Positions 40,413 through 51,001 of a stretch of 64,000 nt of DNA are shown piece after piece (within the stretch, counting starts at the first letter, position 1; each line of letters begins with the position of its first letter). Source of the DNA: Planctomycetota bacterium. GTDB taxonomy: Bacteria > Planctomycetota > UBA1135 > GCA-002686595. The DNA lies in contig DUCM01000013.1 in assembly GCA_012959785.1 (NCBI GenBank), forward strand, positions 186,001 through 250,000, read 5' to 3'. The translations under genes were made by a program, and so were the position numbers. A model generated the notes under the pieces. That model saw nothing but the letters and a program-made list of their open reading frames with translations, was not told where the DNA came from and searched no databases.

Positions 40413-43400
40413 ATGGACAACCCCCTCCACCTCCCTGAAGGCTACGAGTGCCTCCAGTCCCTGGGTGAGGAGGGAGAAGCGCGGGTTCTTCACGCCCGGG
40501 GGCCCGAGGGTGATGTTGTCCTACGCCTTGGAGGGGATTCCGAGCGCAGCCAGGACCTTGCCGAACTGGCCGTCCTGGCCGCCGTCGATGTTCCAGGCCT
40601 GGCACGCCTCGTGGACTTTGGTCACCTTTCAGCGACTGGAGAGGCCTGGACGGCGCGCACCTGGATCGAGGGCGTGGAACTTGGCGAGTGGGCCCGTGAC
40701 CAGGACGACGAGAGCATCGCTGACCTGGTCGCGCGGCTCTGCCCAGCCCTTGCTGAGTTGCACGCACGAGGCTTTGTCCACGCGGACCTCAAGCCAGAGA
40801 ACATCATCGTCAGTCCAGCGGGCGAACCACACATCCTCGACTTCGGTTTGGCGCGCCGTGGCGGTGAGGCGGGGGCCGCTGGCGGTACGCTCTTCTATGT
40901 CGCGCCCGAGGTGCTCTTGGGGCGGCCCGCGGAGCCGGCTTCCGATCTCTTTGCTCTGGGGGTTTTGCTGCACGCACTGCTGATTAAAAAGCGCCCTTCC
41001 GCCGCTGAGTTTTACGGCAAGTTCCCCGGTTGCTCGTTCTTCGAAGCCAGTTCGACTTCGCCCGCCGACTTGCCCTCGTGGGCCCGCGGCGTTGTGGCGC
41101 AGTTGCTCGAGCGCGATCCTTCGCGGCGCCACGCTTCCGCTTCTTCGGTCGCCACTCACCTGCGCACGGTGCTCGGCGGGTCCCTGGAACATCAACCGAC
41201 TCCCCCTGAACAACACAGCCTCTCCTGGTCGCCCCTCGCTGGCCGCGAAGCGTGGCTCGACAAGACTCTTGGAGAGCGGCTCGAGGTCACCTGGATCGAA
41301 CTTGCGGAAGGCGACGATTGCGTCGAATGGGCCTCCGCCTTGCGGCTTTGGCTGACCCTGCGGGGAGAGCTTGCGAGCAGTTTGGAGCCCGGCCAACTGG
41401 CCGCCCAGCCCGAACCAAGCAGTCGCGCCGTTCTGGCCTCGGCAGAGGACTCCTGGCATCTCGTGGCTGTGGTGGATGAGGCTTCGCGCAGAGCCTTCGC
41501 CTACCTTGTGCGAGCCGTCCAGCAAGCCCGTCGGGCGGGATACGAGGGAGCCCACCTGTGCCTTCTCGCCGTGGCTCCGAAGGGTCGTTCGAGTCCCCTG
41601 GAAGACCTCACGCCAAGCGCTTTTCCACCCCTCTCCGTGGCAGGTTACGAGGCCTTGCTCAAGGCTGATTTCGAAGGCGACTTGACGGCCCTCGCCACGG
41701 AACTCGAGGCCCTTGCCGGAGGCAGCTTGGGGCGGGCCCAGAGCGTTTTGCAAGCCGCCCTCTCCAGCGGCGAGTTCGTCACTGGGGCCCGGGGATTCAA
41801 GCGGCGGCCCGGCGCGATGGCTGAACTCGCCATTGAAATGGAAGGCCCGCAAGTCGAGCTTTCAAGGTCCGCGGCCCGGCTCTTCTCGGCCCTCGATATC
41901 TGCCTCGGCGCAGCCTCACTCGAGGACTTGCGCGATCTCACAGAACTCGCCGAATCGGAATTTGCAGCAGCTGTGACCGAGCTATGCGCCAATCGCGCTG
42001 CTTTCTGGCAAGAAAAGGAAGGTGCGGCGCAGCTCGTCATCACTCGCCGTTTCAAGGACCACGCCAACAGGTTTATCAGCCTCGAAGAGGCTCGGCCCAT
42101 GTACGCCACACGAGCCGAGAAGGTCCTTGGAGGGGAGCGTGCCCTGTGCCTTTTCGCTGCCCGCGGCGATGCTGCCACGGCCGAGGGAGTGCGCGAGGAA
42201 ATCGCCCGTGTTCAGGAGCGCGGCGACTTGCCCGGCGCCCTCGACTTGGCCGAACGCTTTGCGCGCACCAGTAGCGATTTCGCCCCCGAGTTCCACCCCC
42301 GCGCTGTGGGTGAATTGGCCCTGGCCTGGGCAGCCCTCGGCGTCCCCGAGCGCGCCGAGGCGCTCCTGGACGATCTGGGTGACCAGTCGGGCCCCGCTGC
42401 CCTGGGCGTGACTCTGCGCGTTCGCGGCCGCTTGGCGCACCTGCGTCACGACTACACCGGGGCAGAGAAGTTGCTCGCCCAGGCAGCCGAAATCGAGCCC
42501 GATGACGGCGGCGAGAGCCTCTTCCGCACGGCCCTCGTGGCCTTCGACACCCACAAGCAGGACAAGCTGGCGAGCTGCCTGCTCGAGGCGCGCAGGCGCT
42601 GGCCAGAGCTCTCCGGGCGCTATCGCTGGAGCCTCGAAGCCATCGAAGCCATGGCCTGCTTGCGCCGCGGCGAACATGACGAGGCCCAGGAGCGCTTGCA
42701 GCGCCAACTCGATGAGTCTCTCAGCCTCGGCGACGAAGAACGCCAGGCTCTTGTGCGCAACAACTTGGCGCTTCTTGAACGACGCGCAGGACGCCTCGAT
42801 GAGGCTGCTGAACAGCTCCTTGTCGCGGCCAAGATTCAGGAAGAACGCGGCATGTTGCCCGCCCTCGCTCAGTCCCATGCGATGCTTGGCGCCACCCGCC
42901 GCGAACAAGGCGCTCTGCACGAAGCAGAAGCCCTGTTGCAGTCGGCCTTCGAGATCCGCGAGCGCTTGGGAGACACCTCAGGAGCCCTCGCCGCACGGGG
43001 CATGCTGGGCCTCGCTTTGGCCGATGGTGGCCGCTTGCGTGCCGCAGCGGATGAACTCGCGACCAGCGTGGAGGTGCTCGGCCGCGCTGGCCGTTCGGCG
43101 GATGCGGCGCTACTCGGCGCCAAGTTGCGCGAGCTGCGGGCGCGCATGGAGCAGGCTCCCGAGCGAGCCTTCGCCGAGGAGCCTGCCCCTGATCCCCGAG
43201 TGCTTCTCTGCCACGCCCGGGCTGCACTCTTGTGGGACAACCAAGAACTCGGTGGCGAGTATCTGGAGCGTGCGGGAGATCTCGCCGAGCGCCTGGGGCT
43301 GTCGGCTCTGGCAAGTGAGATCGAGGGCTTGTCGTTGCTTATCGAGGGCGAGCCGCGCGCTCTTGAAAGCGCGCTCCCGCCGGGGCTGGCCGACCGCGCG

Positions 43401-45242
43401 GCTGTGCTCGGACATCTGGCCGACCCCCCCGATCGTTTCGAGGGCCAAGAGGCCCTCGAGTGCGCACGCAAGGCAGGCTTCCGCGGCCGCGCCGACCTGG
43501 CGGCGCGATTGGCCATGGCGGTGGCCGCGCGCTCCGAAGACGGAACCTTGCGCGCCGAAGCCACTGGCTTGGCACGAGAATCGCTTGAGGCTGTTGAGCG
43601 TGGACTGACCGCAGCTGAAGCCGCCCGAGCACGAACAACCCTGCTGGGTCTGCCTGATCCCTGGCCCCTCGACCTGGAAGGCTACGAACACTCGACAAAC
43701 CTCGACGATCCCATCGACATGGACATCATTTCACTGCTCGACATCAACCATCGCCTCGTGGCCCAAGACGATTTGCCCAGCCTCCTCGGTGAGATCGTCG
43801 AGAGCGCCATGGCCGTCACCCGCGCCGAGCGCGGCTTCCTGGTCCTCGAGGAGGACGGCGAACTCGAATTCGACACCGCGCTGCACTCGCGCCGTGGCGA
43901 TTTGCTTGAGCCCGAGACGGAGGTCTCCCGTTCTATCTTGACCCGCGTGTTGGAGACCGGCAAGACCCTGCGGCTCTCCAATGCCACCGATGATCCGCTT
44001 CTCGGAGGAGCGCCTTCGGTGGCCCAACTCGAGTTGCGCTCGATTCTTGTAGCGCCTTTCGAGGTGGAGGAGGGCCTGCGCGGCACGATCTATGTGGATC
44101 ACCGTCTGCGCGAGGGCGCGTTCACCGAACGCTCCGAAAAACTTCTCGATCTGCTCGCTGGCCAGGCTGCCCTGGCCATCCGGCAAGCCCGACGCTTGCA
44201 TCAGATCCGCGAGCTGAACCAAAAACTCAACCGCCGAGCCGTGGACCGCGAGGCGGACTTGAAGACGGCGCGCAAAGCTCTCAAGGAGGCCGGCGCTCAG
44301 GTGCCCTCGAGTGGCTTGGTGGGCTCGAGCGAGACCATGCGCAGGGTTCATGCCCTTATTGAACGCTGTGCCGCCGTGGATTTGGCGGTGCTCGTTTGCG
44401 GGCCGAGCGGCAGCGGCAAGGAACTTGCGGCGCGCGCTCTGCACCTCGATAGCAAGCGCAGCGCTGGCCCCTTCATCAGCGAAAGTTGCGCTGCTCTGCC
44501 GGCCAGCCTGATCGAGTCCGAACTTTTCGGCTGCGTCAAGGGCGCTTTCACCGGCGCTGACCGCGACCGCGCAGGCCTCTTCGAGCGCGCCCACGGCGGA
44601 ACCTTGTTTCTCGATGAGATCGGCGAGTTGCCCATCGAACTACAAGCCAAGCTCTTGCGCGTGATCGAGACCGGCGAGGTGCGCCGTGTGGGTGGCAGCA
44701 AGATCCATCGAATCGATTTTCGCCTGCTGGCGGCCACCAACCGCGACTTGCACGCCGAATCTACCGCAGGACGCTTTCGCCCCGATCTCGTCTATCGCCT
44801 CGACACCTTGCGCGTGGAGATGCCTGCCCTCAAAGCCCACACCGAGGACATCCCCGAGTTGGTCGAGCACTTCCTGGCCTTGGAGGCCGCTCGCAGTGAG
44901 AGCCCCGTGCGCAGCATCGCGCCCGCTGTGCTCGATACCCTCTCGCGCCGCGCCTGGCCGGGCAATGTGCGCGAGTTGGCGAACGAGGTTGCGCGCCTGT
45001 GCGTGCTCTCCAGCGGCGATCTCGATGATCCCTCCCTCGTCCGGCCTGCGAATGAGACGCAGGATGAGCGCCTGCTCTCTTTCGATGGCGCCGGCTGCAC
45101 CCTGGCCGAGCTCGAACAGAAGGCCATCCTGGCGGCCCTCAAGCGCTGCGATGGTGACAAGCGCCGGGCCGCGGAGGAGTTGGGCATCTCGCGGGCGAAG
45201 ATCTACCAGCGCCTCAAGGAGTGGGAAGGTCTGGCTAGCTGA
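40413..45242 (+). CDS. Ser/Thr-kinase-like, TPR, GAF and sigma-54 activator fusion (1609 aa)
   Basis: Domains in order are a Ser/Thr kinase fold (about 1-260) with catalytic loop HADLKPENI and DFGLA, an unassigned region (about 280-540) and a long TPR array (about 590-960). These are followed by a GAF domain (about 1106-1256), a coiled coil, an AAA+ sigma-54 activator (about 1300-1530) and a Fis-type HTH (about 1567-1606). The AAA+ part is intact: Walker [54 protein letters not shown]. In the kinase the glycine loop is incomplete (LGEEGEARV) and the beta-3 lysine position looks like Arg (VVLRL). It probably couples signals to sigma-54 transcription. Its stop overlaps carA by eight bases. Confidence 0.92.
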   Translation: MDNPLHLPEGYECLQSLGEEGEARVLHARGPEGDVVLRLGGDSERSQDLAELAVLAAVDVPGLARLVDFGHLSATGEAWTARTWIEGVELGEWARDQDDESIADLVARLCPALAELHARGFVHADLKPENIIVSPAGEPHILDFGLARRGGEAGAAGGTLFYVAPEVLLGRPAEPASDLFALGVLLHALLIKKRPSAAEFYGKFPGCSFFEASSTSPADLPSWARGVVAQLLERDPSRRHASASSVATHLRTVLGGSLEHQPTPPEQHSLSWSPLAGREAWLDKTLGERLEVTWIELAEGDDCVEWASALRLWLTLRGELASSLEPGQLAAQPEPSSRAVLASAEDSWHLVAVVDEASRRAFAYLVRAVQQARRAGYEGAHLCLLAVAPKGRSSPLEDLTPSAFPPLSVAGYEALLKADFEGDLTALATELEALAGGSLGRAQSVLQAALSSGEFVTGARGFKRRPGAMAELAIEMEGPQVELSRSAARLFSALDICLGAASLEDLRDLTELAESEFAAAVTELCANRAAFWQEKEGAAQLVITRRFKDHANRFISLEEARPMYATRAEKVLGGERALCLFAARGDAATAEGVREEIARVQERGDLPGALDLAERFARTSSDFAPEFHPRAVGELALAWAALGVPERAEALLDDLGDQSGPAALGVTLRVRGRLAHLRHDYTGAEKLLAQAAEIEPDDGGESLFRTALVAFDTHKQDKLASCLLEARRRWPELSGRYRWSLEAIEAMACLRRGEHDEAQERLQRQLDESLSLGDEERQALVRNNLALLERRAGRLDEAAEQLLVAAKIQEERGMLPALAQSHAMLGATRREQGALHEAEALLQSAFEIRERLGDTSGALAARGMLGLALADGGRLRAAADELATSVEVLGRAGRSADAALLGAKLRELRARMEQAPERAFAEEPAPDPRVLLCHARAALLWDNQELGGEYLERAGDLAERLGLSALASEIEGLSLLIEGEPRALESALPPGLADRAAVLGHLADPPDRFEGQEALECARKAGFRGRADLAARLAMAVAARSEDGTLRAEATGLARESLEAVERGLTAAEAARARTTLLGLPDPWPLDLEGYEHSTNLDDPIDMDIISLLDINHRLVAQDDLPSLLGEIVESAMAVTRAERGFLVLEEDGELEFDTALHSRRGDLLEPETEVSRSILTRVLETGKTLRLSNATDDPLLGGAPSVAQLELRSILVAPFEVEEGLRGTIYVDHRLREGAFTERSEKLLDLLAGQAALAIRQARRLHQIRELNQKLNRRAVDREADLKTARKALKEAGAQVPSSGLVGSSETMRRVHALIERCAAVDLAVLVCGPSGSGKELAARALHLDSKRSAGPFISESCAALPASLIESELFGCVKGAFTGADRDRAGLFERAHGGTLFLDEIGELPIELQAKLLRVIETGEVRRVGGSKIHRIDFRLLAATNRDLHAESTAGRFRPDLVYRLDTLRVEMPALKAHTEDIPELVEHFLALEAARSESPVRSIAPAVLDTLSRRAWPGNVRELANEVARLCVLSSGDLDDPSLVRPANETQDERLLSFDGAGCTLAELEQKAILAALKRCDGDKRRAAEELGISRAKIYQRLKEWEGLAS

Positions 45243-46377
45243 GCGCCGCCTTCTCCGCAGCCACGAGGTCGTGGAAGCGGCGGAAGAGGTGCGCTGAGTC
45301 GAGCGGGCCGGGAGCGGCCTCGGGGTGGTACTGCACGCTGAACACAGGTTCGCTGGTGTGGCGCAATCCCTCGACGGTTTGATCGTTCAGGTTGATGTGG
45401 GTCAGCTCGAGGTGCGCCGGTAAATCCTTGCCCACAACTGCGAAAGAATGGTTCTGCGAGGTGATCTCGACCTTTCCCGTGGCTAGGTCGCGTACAGGGT
45501 GGTTCGCACCGTGGTGGCCGAAGGGCATCTTCTCGGTGCGCGCGCCGAGCACGATGGAGAGGATTTGGTGGCCGAGACAGATGCCAAAGATCGGCAGCTT
45601 GCTGATCAGATCGCTTACGGCGTCGATGGCACCGGTGACGGCAGCAGGGTCGCCGGGGCCGTTGGAGAGGAAGACCGCGTCGGGCTTTCGGGAGAGTACT
45701 TCCGCCGCCGGCGTTCCCGCGGGCACCACGGTCGTGTCAAACCCTGAGTGTTGCAAGCTGCGCAGGATGTTGCGCTTGGCGCCGAAGTCGTAGGCCACGC
45801 ACGAAAAGCGCGGGCCGTCGTGGCCCTTGCCGATAGCGGGATAGGATGGCGAATAGCCTTCATCCCAGGTGTAGGCCTCGGCGCAGGTGACACGACTGGC
45901 GAGGTCTTGGCCGTCGGTCGATCGGGCTGCGCGCGCCTTGGCCACAAGGGAGTCCGGGTCGGAGTCGGTGGTGGAGACGATGCAGCGCAGGGAGCCTTCG
46001 GTGCGCGTCATGCGCGTCAGCCGGCGCGTATCGATGCCGTCGATGGCCACCACGCCCTGTCGCACCAGCCAAGCATCGAGGGCTTCTGTGGAGCGGTGGT
46101 TGCTCGGCTGCGAGGACATCTCCTTCATGATGAAGGCCTCGGACCAGGCTCGTGAACTCTCGTCGTCCTCGCTCGCCACGCCGTAGTTGCCCATTTGCGG
46201 ATAGGTCATGATGACCACCTGACCGCTGTACGACGGGTCGGTGAGGATCTCCTGATAGCCGGTCATGGCCGTATTGAAGACCAGGTCGCCGGTGGCTTCA
46301 CCGTCCGCGCCCACGCTGCGGCCCTCCAGAACGAGGCCGTTTTCCACGCCAATCCAGGCTTTCTTGAGAGATGTCAT
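45235..46377 (-). CDS. carA: Carbamoyl-phosphate synthase small (glutaminase) subunit
   Basis: Supplies ammonia from glutamine to CarB for pyrimidine and arginine synthesis. The N-terminal CPSase domain has [20 protein letters not shown] and [15 protein letters not shown]; the class I amidotransferase has the Cys in [14 protein letters not shown] and the His/Glu pair in [10 protein letters not shown]. From ATG 46377 it is 380 aa, a normal size. carB is not nearby. The start overlaps the larB stop by four bases (ATGA at 46377-46374), so the two are coupled. Confidence 0.96.
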   Translation of the reverse strand: MTSLKKAWIGVENGLVLEGRSVGADGEATGDLVFNTAMTGYQEILTDPSYSGQVVIMTYPQMGNYGVASEDDESSRAWSEAFIMKEMSSQPSNHRSTEALDAWLVRQGVVAIDGIDTRRLTRMTRTEGSLRCIVSTTDSDPDSLVAKARAARSTDGQDLASRVTCAEAYTWDEGYSPSYPAIGKGHDGPRFSCVAYDFGAKRNILRSLQHSGFDTTVVPAGTPAAEVLSRKPDAVFLSNGPGDPAAVTGAIDAVSDLISKLPIFGICLGHQILSIVLGARTEKMPFGHHGANHPVRDLATGKVEITSQNHSFAVVGKDLPAHLELTHINLNDQTVEGLRHTSEPVFSVQYHPEAAPGPLDSAHLFRRFHDLVAAEKAALS

Positions 46378-47141
46378 GGCGTGTCGTGCTTGTCTCCCAA
46401 GCGGTTGATGAGCGCGGCGGAATAGCCCGCGCCGAATCCATTGTCGATATTCACCACGGAAACACCCGAGGCGCAAGAGTTGAGCATGGCGAGCAGGGCG
46501 GCGATGCCGCCGAAGGAAGCGCCGTAGCCCACGGATGTCGGCACGGCGATGATGGGGTTCTCGACGAGGCCGCCGACAACGCTTGGCAGGGCGCCCTCCA
46601 TGCCTGCCACCACCACCAGCACCCGCGCAGCGCGCAACTCGGCCGTGTTTTCGAGCAAGCGGTGTAGACCCGCCACGCCCACATCACTCATCAAGCGCAC
46701 CTTGGCGCCCAGCATGCGCGCGGTCAACGCGGCTTCCTCGGCCACGGATTGATCCGAGGTGCCAGCGCTGATCACGGCTACCAGACCAAGTCCCGTATCC
46801 GGGGCGGGCAGGCCGCGGGTCAATGCGCGGGCTTGGGGGTAGTGCTCGACATCGCCGAGGTGCCCCGTCACGGCTGCGGCCCCCTCTTCAGTGACGCGCG
46901 TCACGAGCAGGCGCTCGTGGTGGCGAGCGAGGGCGGTGCAGATGTCCACCAATTGCGCGGGAGTCTTGCCCGCGCCGTAGACGACTTCCGGGAAACCGCA
47001 ACGCAACTCGCGGTGGGTGTCGATGCGAGTGTGCCCCAGGTCCAGTACCGGCGGAGCCTTGAGCCGCTCGAGACCTTCCGCCACGGGTAAGTCACCCTCG
47101 TGAATCGATACGAGCAGGGCCTCTAGTTCGTGTGTGTTCAT
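46374..47141 (-). CDS. larB: LarB-type pyridinium-3,5-biscarboxylic acid mononucleotide synthase
   Basis: LarB carboxylates and hydrolyses nicotinic acid adenine dinucleotide in the first step of nickel-pincer cofactor synthesis for lactate racemase-type enzymes. The C-terminal domain is homologous to PurE (AIR carboxylase): [50 protein letters not shown] and [20 protein letters not shown]. The N-terminal part has [20 protein letters not shown]. LarC, LarE and a LarA-type enzyme are not in this window. The stop overlaps carA by four bases. Confidence 0.92.
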   Translation of the reverse strand: MNTHELEALLVSIHEGDLPVAEGLERLKAPPVLDLGHTRIDTHRELRCGFPEVVYGAGKTPAQLVDICTALARHHERLLVTRVTEEGAAAVTGHLGDVEHYPQARALTRGLPAPDTGLGLVAVISAGTSDQSVAEEAALTARMLGAKVRLMSDVGVAGLHRLLENTAELRAARVLVVVAGMEGALPSVVGGLVENPIIAVPTSVGYGASFGGIAALLAMLNSCASGVSVVNIDNGFGAGYSAALINRLGDKHDTP

Positions 47142-47684
47142 GAATAATCCGGGCTCACAGGCTGCCTGGGTAACCGGGCAGCGCGGCGGCACGCTGCCTT
47201 GGCCGGGATTCTAGCCCGGTGCCCCCATGAAGGCATCCATCAAAGGCAGCAACACCGGTTGCGCGCGGGCAGCTTGCAGGGTTACCCCCCAGAATCCCAG
47301 CAAGCGGCGTTCTACGAGGTACATCTCGGTAAAGCCGCCCCAACAAACCCAGGGAATAAGCGCTGCAAAAGACCGACCGCCTGATGACTCGCTTGCTCGT
47401 CACACAGATTGCCTGCCTGGCCGTTCTCATGGTCACCGTGACCGTGTCCCTGAAGTCGAGCCAGCCCAACTGCCCTCGTTTCTGCGAGTTGTAGAGCAGC
47501 CTGCCCTGGAGGCGCTGGAGGGGGGAGCGCAGGCAGAGATCAACAAGCAGATCGCGCCACCGCTTGGCGAGCCGCCTGGACAGCGGATTCTGCGCCTCGA
47601 TCTGGTGAAAATTTACACGGGGCGCACTGGCTCAGCGGAACTGGTCGTCAACATCCTCTGAACAGGCACGGGCGAGGGCCGCCG
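47142..47684. other. Divergent intergenic region containing a doubtful small ORF
   Basis: This 543-base region separates larB from tsaD. A small secreted-protein-like ORF broken by a frame change is listed at 47384. The rest, including an antisense open frame at 47155-47469, shows no protein-like pattern that I can support. Confidence 0.5.
47384..47661 (+). pseudogene. Small secreted protein gene, apparently frameshifted
   Basis: From ATG 47384 the frame reads MTRLLVTQIACLAVLMVTVT, a good signal peptide, but soon hits a stop at 47494. The next frame takes over at about 47447 with VPEVEPAQLPSFLRVVEQPA and runs to a stop at 47661, ending GSAELVVNIL. Joining them would give a ~90-aa secreted protein. 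Either the gene is decayed, a base was lost or gained in sequencing, or the parts are unrelated. No homologue is recognised. Confidence 0.35.
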
Positions 47685-48698
47685 TCAGCGCGGCAGGGCG
47701 TCGATGTCGAGGCTGGCCAGGCGGCCCGCGCCCAAGAGTTCATAGCCCAAGCCAGCGATCATGACCGCGTTGTCGGTGCAAAACTCTGGCCGTGGAAAGC
47801 TGACCCTGATGCCCTGCTCTTGGGCTCGCTGCTCGAGCACCTGGCGCAGGCGCAGGTTGCAGGCCACGCCGCCAGCCACCAGAACGGAATGGAGATTTTC
47901 GCGCTCGCAGGCTCTTAGGGTCTGCCGCACCAAGGCATCGACCACGGCCATCTCGAAGGAAGCGGCCACATCGGCGCGATCCTCGATGGCCTCGGGCCGG
48001 GGCGTGGCGGCCCGGGCGTCGCCACCGCGCAGGTGGTAGAGAACGGCGGTCTTGAGGCCGCTGAAGGAAAAGCCGAGCTCTTGTTTTGGCGGCGAGTAAC
48101 GCGGGAAGGCGATACTGGCGGGGTCGCCGTCTCGCGCCAGTGCGCTGACCCCGGGACCGCCGGGGTACTCGAGCCCGAGGAGCCAGGCGACCTTGTCGAA
48201 GGCCTCGCCTGCTGCGTCGTCGAGGGTGCTAGCGAGCAGCGTCAATGCGAGGGCCGACTCGGCGCGGTAAAGCGAGGTGTGTCCTCCCGAAACCACCAAG
48301 GCGATGGCTGGGTAGGGGGACTCGGCGAGTTCCATTCCGGCGGCGTAGACATGGGCTTCGATGTGGTGCACGGCCACCAGGGGCAAGCCATGGCTGAGGG
48401 CCAAACCCTTGGCCGCCGAGAGTCCCACGAGCAGAGATCCGATCAGCCCGGGCCGCTGGGTGACTGCGATGGCGTCGAGGCCGGCCAAATCCAGCCCCGC
48501 GTCATCCAGGGCGCGGTCGATCACCGGCAGAATCATGCGCAGGTGTGAGCGCCCGGCGATTTCGGGCACCACTCCACCGAAAACTGCGTGCTCTTCGACC
48601 TGGCTGTGAACTTCTGACGAGAGCACCCTTCTGCCGTCCTGCACCACGGCTGCCGCGGTCTCGTCGCACGAGGTCTCGATGCCCAAGACGAGGGTCAC
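47685..48698 (-). CDS. tsaD: tRNA N6-adenosine threonylcarbamoyltransferase TsaD
   Basis: Transfers the threonylcarbamoyl group to A37 of ANN-decoding tRNAs (t6A), with TsaB and TsaE. The ASKHA-fold protein begins VLGIETSCDETAAAVV, carries the metal-binding HHIEAHVYA, the phosphate loop ALVVSGGHTSLY and AGGVACNLRLRQVL, and ends FCTDNAVMIAGLGYELL. The length of 337 aa is normal. It starts three bases after the stop of the processing protease gene, so the two share an operon. Confidence 0.97.
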   Translation of the reverse strand: MTLVLGIETSCDETAAAVVQDGRRVLSSEVHSQVEEHAVFGGVVPEIAGRSHLRMILPVIDRALDDAGLDLAGLDAIAVTQRPGLIGSLLVGLSAAKGLALSHGLPLVAVHHIEAHVYAAGMELAESPYPAIALVVSGGHTSLYRAESALALTLLASTLDDAAGEAFDKVAWLLGLEYPGGPGVSALARDGDPASIAFPRYSPPKQELGFSFSGLKTAVLYHLRGGDARAATPRPEAIEDRADVAASFEMAVVDALVRQTLRACERENLHSVLVAGGVACNLRLRQVLEQRAQEQGIRVSFPRPEFCTDNAVMIAGLGYELLGAGRLASLDIDALPR

Positions 48699-48701
48699 GG
48701 T

Positions 48702-50099
48702 CTACTCGCCCCCGGCTGCGCGAACCCGGGGAAGGTTGCCAAGAAAGAGCTGCAAGGCTGCACGTAGCACCGGATCCTCGGGGCGCTCGGGCAGGAGCGT
48801 TTCCTTGCTGTCTCGCTCCCAGGCGCGCAACTCCACCATGGCTTCCGCAGGAGCCGAGAAGCTGCGTTGCAGGAATCTCTCGATGCCCACGCCCACTTCC
48901 TCGGAGACCTCGATCAACACATCGGGAGTCAATCCGAGGGCTCTGCCGTGGCCGAAGTGGCCCTCGAGGCTGCGGTGCGCCGGCGTGTAGTAGAACGAGC
49001 TTGTCACCTTGGCGATGGCGTCGTGTTCGGGGTAGCGGTCGATGGTCTGCACCATGCCCTTGCCGTAGGTTGCTTCACCTACCAAGACAGCCGCGCGGTG
49101 GTCTTGGAGTGCGCCTGCCAGGACTTCGCTGGCGCTGGCCGAATACCTGTCGATCAAGACCACTAAGGGCAGGCCCAAGAATTTGGCCCGGTCGGCGTGG
49201 GCCCATTCGATATTTGGCAGTCCGCGCCCTTCGACCGAGACGATGCGTCCTTCGGCGATGAAGCGTTGGGCGATTTCGATGGCTGCGGAGAGCACGCCGC
49301 CGCGGTTGCCGCGCAAGTCCACTACCAGGGCGCGCAGGCCCTCTGCCTGGAGGCTTCTGATGGCCTGGTCGAACTGATCCGTGGTTTGCTTGCTGAAGCC
49401 CACCAGGGCCAGGTAGCCGATGCCGCGCTCTTCGTCGACGAGGGTCACATGCCGCACGGAGGGATCGCTGAGTTCCTGGAGCACGATGTCGTGGCGGCGG
49501 CGCCTACCGTCGAGGCCCTCGACTTCGACTTGCAACAGGCGGCCGACTTCGCCGCGCAAGAGAGCGTAGGCCTCTTGGCGTTCGAGGCCTTCCAGTTGCG
49601 TGCCGTCGATGGAGAGCAGGGTGTCACCCACGCGCAGGCCAGCCCGGTCAGCGGGGCCATCGGTCACGGGGAAGAGCACTTGGGCGGGCATTTCGCCACC
49701 ACGAAAGACGACACCGATGCCGCGGAAGTGGCCGCTCGTGTCGCGCTCCATGAGAACCCGCTGTTCGTCGGTGTAGTAGCTCGAGTAGCTGTCGCCCAGA
49801 CGCTCCTCGAGTCCTGCGAACATCCCCCGGATAGCATCACGGCCGAGCTGTTTGCGGTCGATGTCAGCCACATGGGTGTCGAGCAAGAACCGGCGCACTT
49901 CCTTGTAGTGGGCGATGTCGGGCGCTTCCTGGCCGGGAAACACGCGGGCCAGGAGCAGCATCAGTCCCATGCCGAAGAGGGTCCCGAGTAGGAATAGCCC
50001 GTTGCCCAGCCAGGGGCTGGACAGGTCGCGGCGGGAGCGTTGCCGCCCGGCGCTCTCGTGGGGCCCGTGGGCCAGCGGGGGAGGGGGTGCGTCGTTCAT
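48702..50099 (-). CDS. C-terminal processing peptidase (S41 family) with PDZ domain
   Basis: This periplasmic serine protease of the CtpA type is 465 aa. A single N-terminal membrane anchor (LGNGLFLLGTLFGMGLMLLL) is followed by a helical domain, a PDZ domain (about 150-240: DGPADRAGLRVGDTLLSIDG) and the S41 core. The core has LRGNRGGVLSAAIEIAQRF, the catalytic Ser in RYSASASEVLAGAL and the catalytic Lys in EATYGKGMVQ. Such proteases trim or degrade envelope proteins. tsaD follows in the same operon; the split transketolase is upstream. Confidence 0.94.
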   Translation of the reverse strand: MNDAPPPPLAHGPHESAGRQRSRRDLSSPWLGNGLFLLGTLFGMGLMLLLARVFPGQEAPDIAHYKEVRRFLLDTHVADIDRKQLGRDAIRGMFAGLEERLGDSYSSYYTDEQRVLMERDTSGHFRGIGVVFRGGEMPAQVLFPVTDGPADRAGLRVGDTLLSIDGTQLEGLERQEAYALLRGEVGRLLQVEVEGLDGRRRRHDIVLQELSDPSVRHVTLVDEERGIGYLALVGFSKQTTDQFDQAIRSLQAEGLRALVVDLRGNRGGVLSAAIEIAQRFIAEGRIVSVEGRGLPNIEWAHADRAKFLGLPLVVLIDRYSASASEVLAGALQDHRAAVLVGEATYGKGMVQTIDRYPEHDAIAKVTSSFYYTPAHRSLEGHFGHGRALGLTPDVLIEVSEEVGVGIERFLQRSFSAPAEAMVELRAWERDSKETLLPERPEDPVLRAALQLFLGNLPRVRAAGGE

Positions 50100-50169
50100 G
50101 AGGGCCGCCAGATTCTACAGGTTTGTTGGGGCCCGTCCCCCGAGCCCGGATTCAGCCCGAGCCGCCGCT

Positions 50170-50997
50170 TCAGACGCTCAATTCCGCCAGAGCTTCCTGG
50201 GCCTCTGCGTCGTTCGGCGCGACGCCGTGCCACGAGGCCTTGCCTTCCATGAAGGAGACGCCCTTGCCGATGGTGGTGTGGCAGATCAAGGCGCTGGGGC
50301 GAGCGGTCTCTTCCCGGGCGGCGCACAGGGCAGCGTCGATGGCTGCGATGTCGTGGCCGTCCACATCGATCGCATGCCAGCCGAAGGCTGCGTACTTTTC
50401 GCGCAGGTCGCGTACATCCATGACTTCGCGCATGACGCCGTCGATCTGGATGTTGTTGAAGTCCACCAGGACGGTCAGATTCGCGAGGCCGTAGTGCGCC
50501 GCGCTGGTGGCCGCTTCCCAGATCTGTCCCTCTTCGCTCTCGCCATCAGAGGAAGTGACATAGACCCGCGTGGGCCAACCGTTGATCTTGGCCGCCAGAG
50601 CCATGCCCTGGGCCGTGGAAAGGCCCGTGCCCAAGCTACCCGTGCTCATGTCGATGCCGAGCTCGGGGTTCTTGTGCGGGTGACCCTGGAGTGGCGAGCC
50701 CAGCTTGCGAAAGCTCTTCAACATCTCGCGCGGGATGATGCCCTTGTGGGCCAGGACGGCGTAGAGGCCGGCGCAGGTGTGACCGTTGCCGAGCACGAAG
50801 CGATCGCGCTTGGGGTCGTGCAGGTTGCCCGGCTCGATGCCCATGTGCTCGACCCACAGGGTGGCCATGAAGTCAGCCATGCCCAGGGGCCCGCCGGGGT
50901 GCCCGCAGGCGGCGGCGTGCACCATCTCGACGATGTCGACGCGAATCTGGCGCGCCACGGCTTCGATCTCTTGCTGTTTCTTGGGGGTGAGAGTCAT
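50170..50997 (-). CDS. Transketolase N-terminal subunit (thiamine-diphosphate domain)
   Basis: This is the first half of transketolase as its own chain (275 aa): the PP domain with GHPGGPLGMADFMATLWVEH, LGNGHTCAGLYAVLA, GSPLQGHPHKN, GSLGTGLSTAQGMALAAK and the ThDP motif SSDGESEEGQIWEAA...NN. With the C-terminal subunit encoded just upstream on the same strand it moves two-carbon units between sugars in the pentose phosphate pathway. Split transketolases are common in archaea and several bacterial phyla. The start at 50997 leaves a four-base gap after the C-half gene. Confidence 0.93.
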   Translation of the reverse strand: MTLTPKKQQEIEAVARQIRVDIVEMVHAAACGHPGGPLGMADFMATLWVEHMGIEPGNLHDPKRDRFVLGNGHTCAGLYAVLAHKGIIPREMLKSFRKLGSPLQGHPHKNPELGIDMSTGSLGTGLSTAQGMALAAKINGWPTRVYVTSSDGESEEGQIWEAATSAAHYGLANLTVLVDFNNIQIDGVMREVMDVRDLREKYAAFGWHAIDVDGHDIAAIDAALCAAREETARPSALICHTTIGKGVSFMEGKASWHGVAPNDAEAQEALAELSV

Positions 50998-51001
50998 GGT
51001 C

